Source: Delphinapterus leucas
Lineage: Eukaryota; Chordata; Mammalia; Artiodactyla; Monodontidae
Reading direction: 5' to 3'
Length of the DNA: 64,000 nt
Assembly (NCBI RefSeq): GCF_002288925.2
Contig: NW_022098043.1
Coordinates: 4,311,109 to 4,375,108, forward strand
Positions 51,734 to 63,239 of the stretch are shown piece after piece; the stretch's first letter is position 1; the number at the start of each line of letters is the position of its first letter. Made by a program: the position numbers and the translations under genes. The notes beneath the pieces are model-generated. The model saw nothing but the letters and a program-made list of their open reading frames with translations, did no database searches and was not told the origin of the DNA.

Positions 51734-54178
51734 ACTCTGAGATGTGTTGAAGGATCTCAATGCCAGACTTCTAGAGCTGGTGGGAGAGGATGGGAGTCCT
51801 CCCGCCACGGCCAGGGAGGAATGAGGCCGGGCCTGGGGACAGGAGCAGGACTGACCGCGCTGCTTTGGAGATTCCCCAGCGCCTTGGCCTCCCTGCATCC
51901 GACTCCACCCGGAAGGGCCACAGAGACCACCCTGGGTAAGTACAGCTGGCGAGGGCTCTCCCATGTGTGGCTGGAACCCCAGAGGAATAGCAGGTCTTCA
52001 AGGTGCCACCATCCCTTCTCCCTTCGCAGGCGGCCCATGACTTTTCACAAGTCAACAGAACAGGCGAAGCACCTGTTCCAGCTCATCCCCCAGGCTCTGA
52101 GTTGGGAAGGGGGCATAGGCAGGTAGACCGTGAAGCAGCCTTGGTGAGAGCCCATCTCTGGGAGCTGTTCGCGGCCATACTGATAAATTAGCAGCGATCA
52201 GCCATGTCAGCTCCCCCATTTTGCAGATAAGGCGACTAAGGTGCAAAGAGGGTGTGTCACCTGGCCCCACAGCTCCGCGGAGGAGTTTGTGGCTGATGGT
52301 GAGGGAGGCGGGTGTGAGGGTGTGGGCCCCTGGCTTGATAGCCTCCCCAAGCCTGCCAGCAAGGAGGCCTGGCCCACCGTGCCTGTCCAGCTGGGGCTTG
52401 GGGACGAGAAATTTCATAAAACACCTTAGTTTTGAGTGAAAATACTTCAAAAGCTAATCCCAAGACTTTGCCCTGTTCAGTTAGGTTGATCTGCCTGAAA
52501 CCCAACAGCCGACAGGAAGTTCCCCTTTCCCCGGCCTAAACCCTGATCCCCGCCCCTCTGCGCTGAAGCACGGCTTCTGCCCCAGGGCCAGCAGAGTCTT
52601 CTCTAGGCAGGATCCCGGCCAGAGCTGCAGAACTGCTCTGTGGGTGTGCTCTGAGTGCCGTCGCCCGGATGAGCAGGAGTGGTCCTGAAGCAGCATCTAT
52701 AAGTCAACACTCTGCTTCCGTAATATGTGTTTATTTGGGGGCCCTTTGTAGAGAATGATGGAGGTTATGAGGGAGCCACAGTTCAAGCTCCTCCCCGCTA
52801 GCCACACTCTGGTGCCACAGCTGATACAAGAGGAGGTGTGGCCTCCAGAGCCCCTGACTCAAAGCTCCATCACCTTAACCCTAGCAAGCACAGACCAGCA
52901 CACCCAGGTTCCCAAAGGGAACCTGAGGCCCAGAGAAGTCCAGGACTTGCCTGAGGTCACACAGGCTGCTGGGGGAAGAGCTGCAGTAACCATATCAGCC
53001 TGCAGGTGGCAGCAGGTGGGGAGAGTGAACATGCCCCTCCAGAGAAGGGGGAAAAGGGATTTGCCTCAGTTATGGCCAGAATTCAGGTTAGGTGTTGGAA
53101 AGAACTTCCTAACCTCAAGGGGTTCATCCCAGAAGGGCCTGGAAAATATCTTGACATGGAGGAAGGGTTTTCTTTCCTTCTTTAGCTATGTGCCTGTGGG
53201 AGGTCCCTGTCCCTCTCTGAGCCTCCCTTTTTATTCAGATATTACACGAGCACCTACCGTATGCCAGGTATGTGGTATCAAGTCCCATGATCCCCAAAGG
53301 CCCTGCTTTGGGACAGTGGTTTTCTCGGCTTGAAGGAAAGGTTGACATCCCTGGCCCAGCATCCCCAGCCTGCTGGAGCCCAGGCCCGAGCCCCCCACCT
53401 CCTGCACCTCCCATCAAGGGTAAAGGGGCCATTTTGTTCCAGAGTCTGGGAGCCCCTGGACTCTAGAATTCCATTTTGAGGCTCGAGGAGCTGGTCCAGT
53501 TTGGGCAGTGCCTACAGGTTCACCAGCCGTGTCAGGCCACAGCCTGTGTCCGGCCTGGCCAGAGGCTGAGAGAGGTGGTCCAGGCCTTGGGACTCCAAGG
53601 GGTGGTCTCCCTGGGCACTGGACTGATCTTGGCACCTCCTGAGGGGTGAAGTGGTCCCAGGCAGACTTGAAAGTGCTGGGCTTCTGGCCATGGGGATGGC
53701 TTTGGTTTTTGTGGTGAGAGGTGGCTGTCCCGGCAGGGGTCTACGGGCCCCAGGTGATGATGTGTGACCAAGGGAAGAGCTGTGAGGGCCGAAGGAGGCT
53801 GCGGTGAGGGGCTGCCCGGTGCGGGGCCAGCACCGGTGCTCTGGGGAAGGGCTTCAGGCCTGCCTTACTCCCCCCTTTCCCCAGACTGCACCCCACAAAC
53901 ACAGCCAGGCAGGCCCCCCCAGCATGGCCCAGGGGGCAGCTCTCAGCTGCACCAGACACGCAGCTTGGCCACCGGGGAATGCACCTCAGTGGGTCGGTTC
54001 ATTCTGGGGTCGTAAATGAAATGAGCTGTCCAAAGGACGGGGACGGGGGGGGCACCGGAGTGAAAGAATGAACTGTTCCTTGCGGAAACTCAGGGTGCCT
54101 CCCGTTCCTCCCCATGAGGGCTGGGGAGCTGGGAGGGGGTGAGGGGCCGCATCCCCCCAACACACACATCCACACCGA

Positions 54179-54235
54179 TGTGGTCCAGCAGCTAGAGGAG
54201 CCCGGGGAGCCGGATTCCAGGCTTCCTATTTTTAG
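54179..54235. promoter_or_regulatory. MEF2 site near a RUNX core
   Basis: CTATTTTTAG at 54226-54235 is a full MEF2 consensus. TGTGGT at 54179-54184 is a RUNX core. They lie in a repeat-free GC-rich block (about 54060-54310) 2.5 kb beyond the gene end. A candidate downstream enhancer, from motifs only. Confidence 0.3.
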
Positions 54236-54618
54236 TTTTGCAGTTAACGGCACGCTGTTTGTTTTATATATTTATACTCACCCGCAGAGGGAGCCTGCCC
54301 TGAGCCAGCCCGGAGGAAGCCCTTGAGCAAAGGGGAGAGGAGCATCCCCCGAGCTGGCTTTCTGGAGCCACCCTTCCTTTGTGCCCATGCCAGCTGCTGG
54401 AAACCGTTGTGACCTCGTTGTCGTCCTAATGGGTGGCAGCTGTTTGGGCCACATACCCCACTCTGCTCTTTGGGCCTGGTGTCTGCGAGGCCTTGGCCAG
54501 AGTTCATTCACTCATTCACCAAACAGACCCAGGCCTCGATCCACCCTCAGAGGACAGACAGGAAGACAGGAGGGCTAACCCGTGGGATACACGGTGCGGA
54601 TGAGACAAGATGGAAAGA

Positions 54619-54651
54619 TGAGTAGAAGTTCACCAGCAGAACTTCTACTCA
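54619..54651. repeat. Perfect inverted repeat (12-bp stem, 9-nt loop)
   Basis: TGAGTAGAAGTT (54619-54630) and AACTTCTACTCA (54640-54651) are exactly complementary around CACCAGCAG. It lies within an ancient repeat fragment. Confidence 0.9.
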
Positions 54652-55409
54652 GAGAAGCAGCAGGAGAGCCTCTAGGTGGAGGGAACCACACGTGCAGAGG
54701 CCTGGAGGACAGGAGTGTGTCTAAGCTGGGAGGACAGTGGGGAAGGTGGAGGAATGGCGAGGAATTATGGGAGACAAGCAGGCCAGGGGGTCACAGGGGC
54801 TGAAGGTCAAGCTTGGATTTGGTCCTGCAGGCACTGCGGAGTGGGGGCAGGCTCAGAGGGTTGTGCGTCTGTTGGAGGGAGTCGCCATGGCAGCCTGGAA
54901 TATGAACTGCATGGGGGTGCAGAGAAGACACCTGCTCACAGGCTACTGCAATAGTCCAGGCAAAGGAGGGTGAAGCCTGTGCAAAATGGTCAGAGGGGGA
55001 GCTAAGTGTTCCCTAAGGCATCTTTAGCACAAAAGTCATAGGATGGATCCAGTGCCCCAACCTCAGCTTCAAGTGTCTCTCAATGTCTTGGGTTCATGGC
55101 ATTTGATGGAGCCACTGGGGACAAGGTCTTGATAATAGTTTTTGTTATGCCAAGTGTGTAATAACAGCAACCCTGCCCTCTCCCTGATCCCTACCCCCCA
55201 CACATGTTTTAGTGAAGCCTTATGTCCTGGCTCGTGACAACACCCTCACCACCCCTGAGGCCACATGGAGCCCCCCAGACTAAAGGGTCCAGGGCTCAGA
55301 GTCCGGTCCTGCCACCCCACTCTCCTCCATGGCCCAAAGATGTAATGGTTGTAAGATCCTGAGTCTGAGGTTCCCAAATTCTACGTATTAAATTTTAAAA
55401 TCAAATTTT

Positions 55410-55785
55410 TTAAATTGAAGTATAGTTGATCTACAATATTATATTAGTTTCAGGTGTACAGCAAGGTGACGCACTTACTTTCTTCAGATCGTACTCCGTT
55501 ATAGGTTATTACAAGATAAAGGCTATGTTTCCCTGTGCTATATAATATATCCTTGTTGCTTACTTATTTTTTACACAGTAGTTTAGATCTGTCAATTCCA
55601 TACCCCTAATTTGTCCATCCCCCTTCCCTCTCCCCTTTGGTAACCACTAGTTTGTTAGAGAATATTATGCTTAGTGAAATAATCAGACAGAGAATTATAA
55701 ATACTGTATGATATCACTTATATGTGGAATCTTAAAAAATAATACAAATGGATGCATGTGCAAAACAGAAACAGACTCACAGATG
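55410..55785 (-). mobile_element. L1 3' end with 5' inversion (twin-priming form)
   Basis: 55410-55660 is L1 3' UTR on -, recognisable as the reverse of the CTAATATAATATTGTAGATC type tail. 55661-55785 is the directly preceding L1 segment on + (TATGCTTAGTGAAATAATCA to ACAGACTCACAGATG). Direct repeats TAAAATCAAATTTT (55396-55409) and TAAAATCACATTTT (55786-55799) enclose both parts, so they arrived in one event. Confidence 0.85.
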
Positions 55786-55799
55786 TAAAATCACATTTT

Positions 55800-57690
55800 A
55801 AAATTACACCAAATAATACTAGTGTAATTAGTAGTAATTACAGAGAAAAAATAGATTATACAGATTACCAAAAAGAGGACAAGAAAAATTACCCATAACC
55901 CCATCTCTCCAAAGATAACCATTGTTAATACTTTCAGGGATTTTCCCCCATCCAGATCTTTATTTTCTATAAATATTTTTCCTGGAATAAATTTTTTCTA
56001 GCCAGGTACACACTGTATATACAGTATATCAATTAATGTAATTTAAAAAATAGAAATAAAAGGAATCTAGAGTGAACTCACTGGAAGGTTGTGGGTTATA
56101 GCTGTTTTCTGTTTTCTTCTTCATATTTTTCAGTGTTTTTTCAAGTTTTCTAAAGTGAGCACATTTGTTAGGGGTATAGTGTATTAAACTTCTAGACCTT
56201 GATGAATATCCAAGCAGAGGAGTTCAAAATCATGCTTGGACCAACTCCTTTGACATTAGCTGAGGTGTCACCTCTTCCAGGTAGTCTTCCCTGATAACCT
56301 CATGCTGGGTTTGGTGCCTTCTCTGTGAGTTTATCTTTGGAATGATAATAATAGCTAACACTGCATGCCAGGCATTATTATAAATATTTTGCCGTGTTAA
56401 ATCAGCTCTTTGAGGTCTATATTATCATTATCCCCATTTTACAGATAAGAAAACTGAAGAACAAGGAAAGAATTCCCTTCCATTTCTAACAAGGACAGAG
56501 CAATACCTGAAAAAGTTGAGCTTAAGTTTCCCATTAGCTAAATGTATTGGGGGCTCAAAGTAAGAATTAAGTTCACTTTAGGAAAAAAGTGTAATTTCTT
56601 GCACACCTGAGTTTGTGCCCCATGACTCATCTTGGCCATAAAGATTGCCCATCATAGGGAAAAAGAAAGGAAAAAGCCATGAGAAAATGTCTTTTAAAAA
56701 AAAAAAAAAAGCAGAAGCAGGGAGGACACAGGCGTTACAGCCCTTTCTTCTCATCTGAGAGCGATGTGTCCGCCTTTCTGAGTTGTGAACCTAAGATTTC
56801 ACAGAAGTGTGAAATCGAAAGAGAGAAATCACCGTCTCTGGACCCTCTGGTGACCCCCAGCCTGTCCTGCATACTCAAGGGGACAGGCGCCCTGCGCATG
56901 AGGCCTCCCTGGGGGGACCCGGGCCCTTGGTGGCAGGGCTCCCTCGCCCTGGACAGGCACACCCAGTGGGACCACCAGCCGAGGGGGCAGTGTTCCCTGC
57001 CTCAAACAAGTGCTGTTTCTTTTTCCATGAAAACAACCCAGTTCTAAACCACCGACGCCCGAAATTAGAAAAATACGCGACCAGTATTATCATAAAACTA
57101 TTTTAACACGGTGGGGCCCTCTGGGTGGCAGGAGGGGTGGCCAAGAGCCCACAGCAGCCCCTTCCAGTTGCAGCCCCTGGAAACGCTCAGGGGGACAAGA
57201 AATTTGGTTTTCATTAGCGGTGAATGTGAGCGGTTCTGTCACTCTGAATGGACCTTTGATTCTGGCTGGCGGTGGAATCTTTCCAGGACAAGTGAGTTTT
57301 GTTTTGTTTTGTTTTTTTCATACAAAATGGGCCAGGCCCTTCTAGCTTACGTCTCCCCGAACTACACGGGAAATGGGCGACTCCCCAACCTCTTGACTTC
57401 TAACATCAACAGCTGGGGCCGGCAGGAGGGGCACCCGAGACCATTTGGCTTTATTGACCCTGAGGTTTTATTAAAAATGTTATGTTTCCTTGAGGTCTGC
57501 CCCAGACCCAACAAGAAGCCCAGCCAAGGAGGGGCTCACCAGGCCAAGGGGATTTACGCCACCTGGAAGACAGCCCACCTAGACCTGCTTTCTCCCACCC
57601 CGGTGACCCCCAGAAGTGGCCCCCACTTTAAAACCTCTGTAGAAAACCCTATCGTTTGACTTCTGTCGACTTCAAGTGAAAGAACACAGG
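55800..57690. other. Intergenic, mixed repeat and unassigned sequence
   Basis: 55830-56170 is AT-rich with old LINE character. A MIR relic lies at 56340-56470 (-). 56740-57660 has no recognised repeat and may be conserved non-coding sequence. A 182-codon + frame there (57111-57659) has no recognisable domain, and a T-rich run GTTTTGTTTTGTTTT at 57299-57318 interrupts it. I would not call it a gene. Confidence 0.5.
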
Positions 57691-57699
57691 TCCGCTCTT

Positions 57700-57990
57700 T
57701 TATTCATTCGACACATTGGTTCAGCACCTACTACCATGATGGGGGCTTGGGATGCAGCTGTGAATAAGCCAAACTCCTCAGCCCCATGGAGCTTACGCCC
57801 TTAGTAGGAGAGAAAGACTGTAAACAAACAAATAAATACATGCCATGATTTCAGAAAGGAATAAGGGCTACAAAAAATAAAATGGGAGAATATGATGGAG
57901 GAAGAAGGAGTGTTTGTTAGAAGACAACGTAGTCAGGGAAGGGCCCTCTGAGGAGGGGACGCAGCCTGCCAGGAGCTCGGCCAGGTGTGG
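57700..57990 (+). repeat. Unnamed ancient interspersed repeat
   Basis: TTGGTTCAGCACCTACTACC, GGATGCAGCTGTGAATAAGC, CATGGAGCTTACGCCCTTAG and AGGGAAGGGCCCTCTGAGGA match the widespread family noted at 8225. Confidence 0.6.
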
Positions 57991-58794
57991 CTGAATCTCC
58001 GCTACAGGTGGCATCTTCACTGGGGCAGGTCAGCGTGTCTGGAGTCCGGCAGACAGCTATTGATCTGGCAAACTCTCTTCATGATGTCCCACGGCAGAGA
58101 GGAGACAAAGCAGTTTGCCTTTACACGGCAGGGACCGCAGAACCCCCTTCCCGGCCCTGCCCGAGCCCCATCATAATAACACTGCCAGGGGCTGTCTTAG
58201 CTCAGGTTCCCTAGAAGCAGATCCAGAGGTAGGGATTTTTGTGGGGTGGGCTTTCAGAAGTGGAATGAAGGAAGTAGGACAGAGCAGGGGAAGAAAGCTA
58301 ATCCATGATGTCTTTGGGCTGGAGACTGGCCCCCTTCTGATCTCACGGGGGCCTCTGAAGTGTGAATAGTACCACTGAGTTGCCTCCCAGGCAGCCGGTG
58401 TGGCTGACCTGCCCCCGCCAGAGGGGAGTAACCCCCCTGGTAAGATCCCTACTATTGGGAGGAGAGCAATTCTCCAGGGAAGGAGGCATCTATAAGCTGC
58501 TAGAGCCAACCTGGTGGCCCAGGGTGGTGTCTAGAATGTTTAGAGGATCAGACACACCATAGTCGATGCTGCCAGAACATTACCCCTACCCCCCTCCCTG
58601 GGCCAGTGCCCCATTCCCCTGCCGCTGTGAACCTGAGGAGCTGGAAGTGGCAAGAACATGGGTGCCAGAGGGTGGAAGATAAACCCCGTGAAGATTCAGA
58701 GGTCCGACATGTTAATGAAGACAGTAAGGAAAAGGGAGTTGAGGCATGCCACGCCTTCACCTCTAAGAGAAGTCGCTACACTCTGCACCTTCTA

Positions 58795-59220
58795 CCACGC
58801 AGCAGGCAAAAAAGTCCCCACACCAAAAGATGCGTCCATGTCTTTATCCCTGAAACCTGCGATTATTACCTTATTTGGAAAACGGGTCTTTACAGATGTA
58901 ATTAAGTTAAGGATCTCAAGCTGAGAATATAATCTTGGGTTATCCGAGCAGATCCTAAATCCAATGACAAATGTCCTTATAAGTGACACACAGAGGAGGA
59001 AGCAATGTGACCACAGAGGAAGAGATTGGAGTAAAGAAGCCACAGGCCAAGGCATGTCTGGAACCACCAGAGGCTGGAGGAAGCAAGGAATGGTTCGTCC
59101 CCTGGAGCCTTCAGAGGGAGCAAGGCCCTGACAACACTTTGATTTCAGGCTTCTGACCTCCAGAACTTTGAGAGAGTAAATTCTTATTGTTTTAAGCCAC
59201 CATCTTTGGCCTCCCTAAAT
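58795..59220 (-). mobile_element. MaLR-type (MLT1-like) LTR relic
   Basis: On + it reads CCTTATTTGGAAAACGGGTC, TTACAGATGTAATTAAGTTA, AATGTCCTTATAAGTGACAC, GGCTTCTGACCTCCAGAACT and TTTTAAGCCACCATCTTTGG, the reverse-strand pattern of MLT1 LTRs. No internal viral genes are attached. Confidence 0.75.
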
Positions 59221-59294
59221 TTTGAAGCAGCATATTCCACACTTGGCAATACTACTCTGACCTATTCATTAGGTGATCAGAAAGCTACCAGCTT

Positions 59295-59318
59295 TGTGTG
59301 TGTGTGTGTGTGTGCGTG
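59295..59318. repeat. (GT)n microsatellite
   Basis: About nine GT units, then CGTGTT, at the edge of the minus-strand L1 that follows. Confidence 0.9.
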
Positions 59319-59891
59319 TTAAACTACATATAACATAAATTTCCCATCTTCACCATTTTAAGTATACGGTTCAATTGCATTAAATGTGTTCACACTGCGG
59401 TGAAATCATCACCATCATCCATCCCTGTAACTCTCTTCATCTTGCACGACAGAAACTCTATATCTATTAACTGATAACCCCCAAGCCCCTGACAACCACC
59501 CCTGTACTTTCTGTCCCTATGATTTTTGACTACTCTAAGTATCCCATATACGTGGAATCATACAGTATTTGTCTTTTTATGATGGCTGATTTCACTTAGC
59601 ATTAGGTCCTCAAGGTTCACCCATGTTGCAGCATATGACAGGATTTCCTTCTTTTTTAAGGTTGAATATTGTTCCATTGTGTGGATATACTACGTTTTGC
59701 TCATCCATTCATCCATCGATGAATACTTGGATTGCTCCCATGTTTTAGCTATTGTGAATAATGCTGCTATAAACATGGGTGTAGAATATATCTTCAAATC
59801 CCCGCTTTTTATTCTTTTGAGTATATTCCCAGAAGTGGAATTGCTGGATCATATAGTAATTCTATTATTAATTCTTTGAGAAGCTGCCATA

Positions 59892-61258
59892 GTGGGGATG
59901 GGGGGGTGGGTATTTTTTAAGTTGATTTACAATATTATATTAGTTTTAGATGTACAAAATAGTGTTTCAAAATTTTTATAGACTATACTTCATTTAAAGT
60001 TATTATAAAATATTGGCTATATTCCCTATGTTGTACAATATATCCTTGTAGCTAACTTATTTCACTAAGCATAATACTCTCCAGGTCCATCCATGTGGTT
60101 GTAAATGGCAAAATTTCATTCTTTTTTATGCCTGAGTAGTATTCCATTGTATATATACACCAAGCCTTCTTTATCCATTCATCTGTTGGTGGGCACTTAA
60201 GTTGCTTCCATATCTTGGCTGTTGTAAATAATGCTGCTATGAACATTGGGGTGCATGTATCTTTTCGAAGTAGTGTTTTCATTTTCTTCAGATGTATGTC
60301 CAGGAGTGGAATTGCTGCATCATACGGTAACTCGATTTTTAGTTTTTTGAGGAGCCTCCATACTGTTTTACATAGTGGCTGCACCAATATACATTCCCAC
60401 CAACAGTGTCCAAGGGTTCCCTTTTCTTCACATCCTTGCCAATATTTGTTATCTGTGGTCTTTTTGATTATAGCCATTCTGACATCTGTCAGGTGATATA
60501 TCTCATTGTGGTTTTGATTTGCATTTCCCTGATGGTTACCACGTTGAGCATTTTTTCATATTCCCATTGGCCATCTGTATGTTTTCTTTGGGAAAATGTC
60601 TAGTCAGTTCTTCTGCCCATTTTTCAATCGGGTTTTTTTTTGTTTTTTTTTTTATTGAATTGTGTGCGTTGTTTATATATTTTAGGTATTAACCCCTTAG
60701 CAGTCATATCATTTGAAAATATGTTCCTCCATTCAGTAGGATGTCTTTTCGTTTTGTCGACGGTTTCCTTTGCTGTTCAAAAGCTTTTAAGTTTAATTAG
60801 GTCCCATTTGTTTACTTTTGCATTTGTTTTCTTTGCCTTAGGAGACAGATCCAAAAAAATATTGCTACAATTTATGTCAAAGAGTGTTATGCCTATGTTT
60901 TCTTCCTGGAGTGTTATGTCTTACATTTAGGTCTTTAATCCATTTTTAGTTTATTTTTGTATATGGTGTGAGAAAATGTTCTAATTTCATTCTTTTAAAT
61001 GTAGCTGTCCAGTTTTCCCAGCACCACTTATAGAAGAGACTATCTTTCTCCATTGTATATTCTTGCCTCCTTTGTTGTAGATTAGTTGACCATAACTGTG
61101 TGGGTTTATTTCTGGACTGTCTAGTCTGTTCCATTGATCTATATGTCAGTTTTTGTGACAGTACCATTTATTTTGATTACTGTAGCTTTGTAGTATAGTC
61201 TGAAATCAGGGAATGTGATACCTCTAGCTCTGTTCTCCTTTCTCAAGATTGTTTTGGC
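59892..61258 (-). mobile_element. Younger L1 insertion nested in the older L1
   Basis: 5'-truncated L1 on -, with 3' UTR at 59930-60060 (TTGATTTACAATATTATATT on +) and the end of ORF2 upstream of it. The duplicated target CTGCCATA lies at 59884-59891 and 61259-61266. Same orientation as its host element. Confidence 0.82.
60052..61258 (-). pseudogene. L1 ORF2 C-terminal remnant (reverse transcriptase-endonuclease polyprotein)
   Basis: A 141-codon open frame at 60052-60477 on - carries the familiar C-terminal end of L1 ORF2p ([18 protein letters not shown]). A further 73-codon piece of ORF2 is at 60946-61167 on -. The two are separated by stops and frameshifts, and the endonuclease and most of the polymerase part are missing through 5' truncation. 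Not functional. Confidence 0.85.
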
Positions 61259-61439
61259 CTGCCATACTGTTTTTCACAGTAGCTGTACCATTTTGCATTC
61301 TCACCAACAGTGAACAAAGGTTCCAATTTCTTCACATCCTCACCAGCATTTGTTATTAAAAAAAATAAAACTATCATTTTTGAGACAAAAAAAGTGATAA
61401 CTCTGTGGAAGTTCAGGCTGTAATGCAAGCTGCCCTGTT

Positions 61440-62010
61440 ATTTAAGCCATGTGACTAAGAAGATTCCACGGTGCTAGATAAGGATATTGGGCAGAGTCTT
61501 TGGCAAACCCCAGAAGAAGAGTGCTGGTGCACACTCCTTGGGTTTTCTGCAGCAGAGAACTACTCTTTCTTTGTGATAATTTCTGGCATTCTCGTGGATC
61601 CTAATAGAGACTGCATGCCTGACCATGAGACACCCAGCAACTACACCATCTGAGCTCCCCTTGTGAGCTGGGTATTATCAAATCCACCAAGTCATAATAT
61701 TAGGAGGGCCCAGCATCAATCCATTATAGAATGGAAATGATATATTTGGAAATGGGACTGAGCAGGTCCCGAAGATCCAAGCAGGTTCCATGAAGAGGTG
61801 TGCCAGCCCCATGCTGCCCGCTTGTGTTGCATCTATACCTGTCCCTCCACACACTCCTGTGGCCTCATGGTCATAGTTCCCTATGGTCAACTGTCAGAGG
61901 AGTCAAGGACTCAGGTCTGGGTCATGGGCTGGCACACAGCGACGAGCGATGCATGAGGTCGTCCCCTTCATGCGGAGGAAGAAGGACTACCCGTTGGCAC
62001 TAACTCCCAA
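61440..62010 (+). pseudogene. Endogenous retrovirus pol relic (ERVL-like), degraded
   Basis: Nucleotide phrases such as CCACCAAGTCATAATATTAG, GGAAATGATATATTTGG, CCTCATGGTCATAGTTCCCT and ATGGTCAACTGTCAGAGGAG resemble the reverse transcriptase/RNase H junction of ERVL-type endogenous retroviruses. Stops occur in every frame and the sequence loses resemblance after about 62000. No LTR belonging to it is identified with certainty. It is an inert fossil. Confidence 0.5.
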
Positions 62011-62269
62011 GCTGGTTGGTCAGCAGCCTGAAACTTCAAAATTAGAAGATCTCAGATGGTACGGCTGGGAAGACTGGCCTGAGCAGGATGTGTGGAAGAC
62101 TCCTCAGGGCACCCAGTGGGTGAATCCATTTACAAAGCATCACCAGCTACAAATCACTGAATCTTGGGACCCTGTGAGGTGGGTCCCTTCGTGGCTCCCC
62201 TGGGCTGGGTTCCTGCATCAGTCCTGGCCACAGCAGGCTCAAGGTATGGGTACTTGTCTCAGGTTGGGC

Positions 62270-62547
62270 TGCCCAGAGTAGACTTTTAGAAGAGGTTCTA
62301 TGTGAAAGTGAATTTCTTAAGGAAGTGCTCCCAGGACAAGCCATGAACAGAGTGGGGGTATCTGGACCTGGAAAGTGAACTAGTCAGCTCAACTCTGACC
62401 TATGGAGGCCTCTGAAGTGTCAGCTGCACCTCAGAGTTTGTTCCCAACTGGAGGCCAGTGAACTGGGCTTTCATACTCCTGCATGAGGACCAGCCAGTCA
62501 TTATCATGCTAAGGCCGCCCTGGGGACAAAAATGCCCAGGCACTTCT

Positions 62548-62548
<1 letters not shown>
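62270..62548. other. Possible LTR-like relic
   Basis: CTGACCTATGGAGGCCTCTG and neighbouring text resemble 58310-58380 (TCTCACGGGGGCCTCTGAAG), suggesting two decayed copies of one repeat. Family not assigned. Confidence 0.35.
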
Positions 62549-62597
<49 letters not shown>

Positions 62598-62599
62598 GT
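62549..62599. repeat. (GT)n microsatellite
   Basis: About 25 GT units with one CGTG interruption near the end. Confidence 0.95.
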
Positions 62600-62754
62600 G
62601 ACAGCAAAACAGCTCTAGTAGCTCAAGGGGAGGCCCCTGAAGAGAGTCACAGGTGCAGGCTGTTAGAAGCAAAGGCACCCGGGGGGGGTCACAGAAACAG
62701 AATGTCAGCTCCAGCCTCCTTCCCTGTGTCAGCTCCAGCCAGCTTCCCAAGAGC

Positions 62755-63235
62755 GACAACTCCTCACCTCAAGCATTGGGTTTCACGGTGTCCCTTCCAA
62801 AATTCATGTCCTTCCTGGAACCTCAGAACTTATTTGGAAACAGGATCACTGCAGATGTAATTAGTTAAGATGAGATGGTAAGGTCATCATCAGATGAGTA
62901 GGGTGAGCTTTTCCTCTACCATGACCGGTGCCCTTATAAGAGGAGAAAAGACACAGAGACAGCGACACAGGGAGAAGATCAGGTGAAGACGAAGGTGGAA
63001 ATTGGAATGATGCATCTGCAAGTCAAGGGGCACCAAGGGTCGCCAGCAGCCACCAGCAGCTAGAAGAGAAGCGTGGAACAGATTTTCCCTCAGAGCCTCC
63101 AGAAGGAACGAACTCTGCCAACAACTTGATTTCGAATTTTTAGTCTCTGAAACTGTGCGAGAACACAGTTCTGCCGTTTTAAGCTACCCAGTTTGTGGCC
63201 CTTTGTTACGGCGGCCCTAGGAAATGAATGCACCT
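62755..63235 (-). mobile_element. MaLR-type (MLT1-like) LTR, fairly complete
   Basis: On + it shows CTTATTTGGAAACAGGATCA, GCAGATGTAATTAGTTAAGA, CCCTTATAAGAGGAGAAAAG, GTGGAAATTGGAATGATGCA and TTACGGCGGCCCTAGGAAAT, the reverse of the MLT1 opening. About 480 bases. Confidence 0.8.
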
Positions 63236-63239
63236 GGAA

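Larger units (their letters stand above)
49141..51745 (+). other. RUNX3: RUNX3 3' untranslated region
   Basis: Follows the stop codon without recognisable repeats. The first 1.5 kb is GC-rich and the last 500 bases AT-rich. AATAAA at 51279-51284 could give a shorter form. The AT-rich end (51600-51740) carries AGTAAA at two places and overlapping AATAAT/AATATA at 51725-51733, which fits weak terminal poly(A) signals. A length of about 2.6 kb agrees with my memory of the human UTR. The exact end is inferred. Confidence 0.75.
51750..55395. other. Intergenic region downstream of RUNX3
   Basis: No gene seen. MIR relics at about 52200-52320 (-) and 52895-52990 (-). A possible CR1/L3 relic lies around 53085-53140. 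An unnamed ancient repeat lies at 54505-54960, containing the hairpin at 54619-54651. In human the neighbour on this side is CLIC4, tens of kb away, so no neighbour is expected. Confidence 0.6.
59325..61400 (-). mobile_element. Older L1M element, split by a younger L1
   Basis: 59325-59891 and 61259-61400 are consecutive parts of one old L1 on -. On + they show CATCACCATCATCCATCCCT, ACTTAGCATTAGGTCCTCAA, ATTGTGAATAATGCTGCTAT, then after the break ACTGTTTTTCACAGTAGCTG and CATTCTCACCAACAGTG. The join between 59891 and 61259 restores the expected L1 order. Confidence 0.8.

Noticed and set aside
57111..57659. 182-codon + frame downstream of RUNX3
   Set aside because: No domain, no promoter or splice signals that fit, and a T-rich low-complexity run inside; reported only as unassigned sequence.
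61440..62010. Possible intact retroviral gene
   Set aside because: Stops and frameshifts in every frame; only short stretches resemble ERVL pol.
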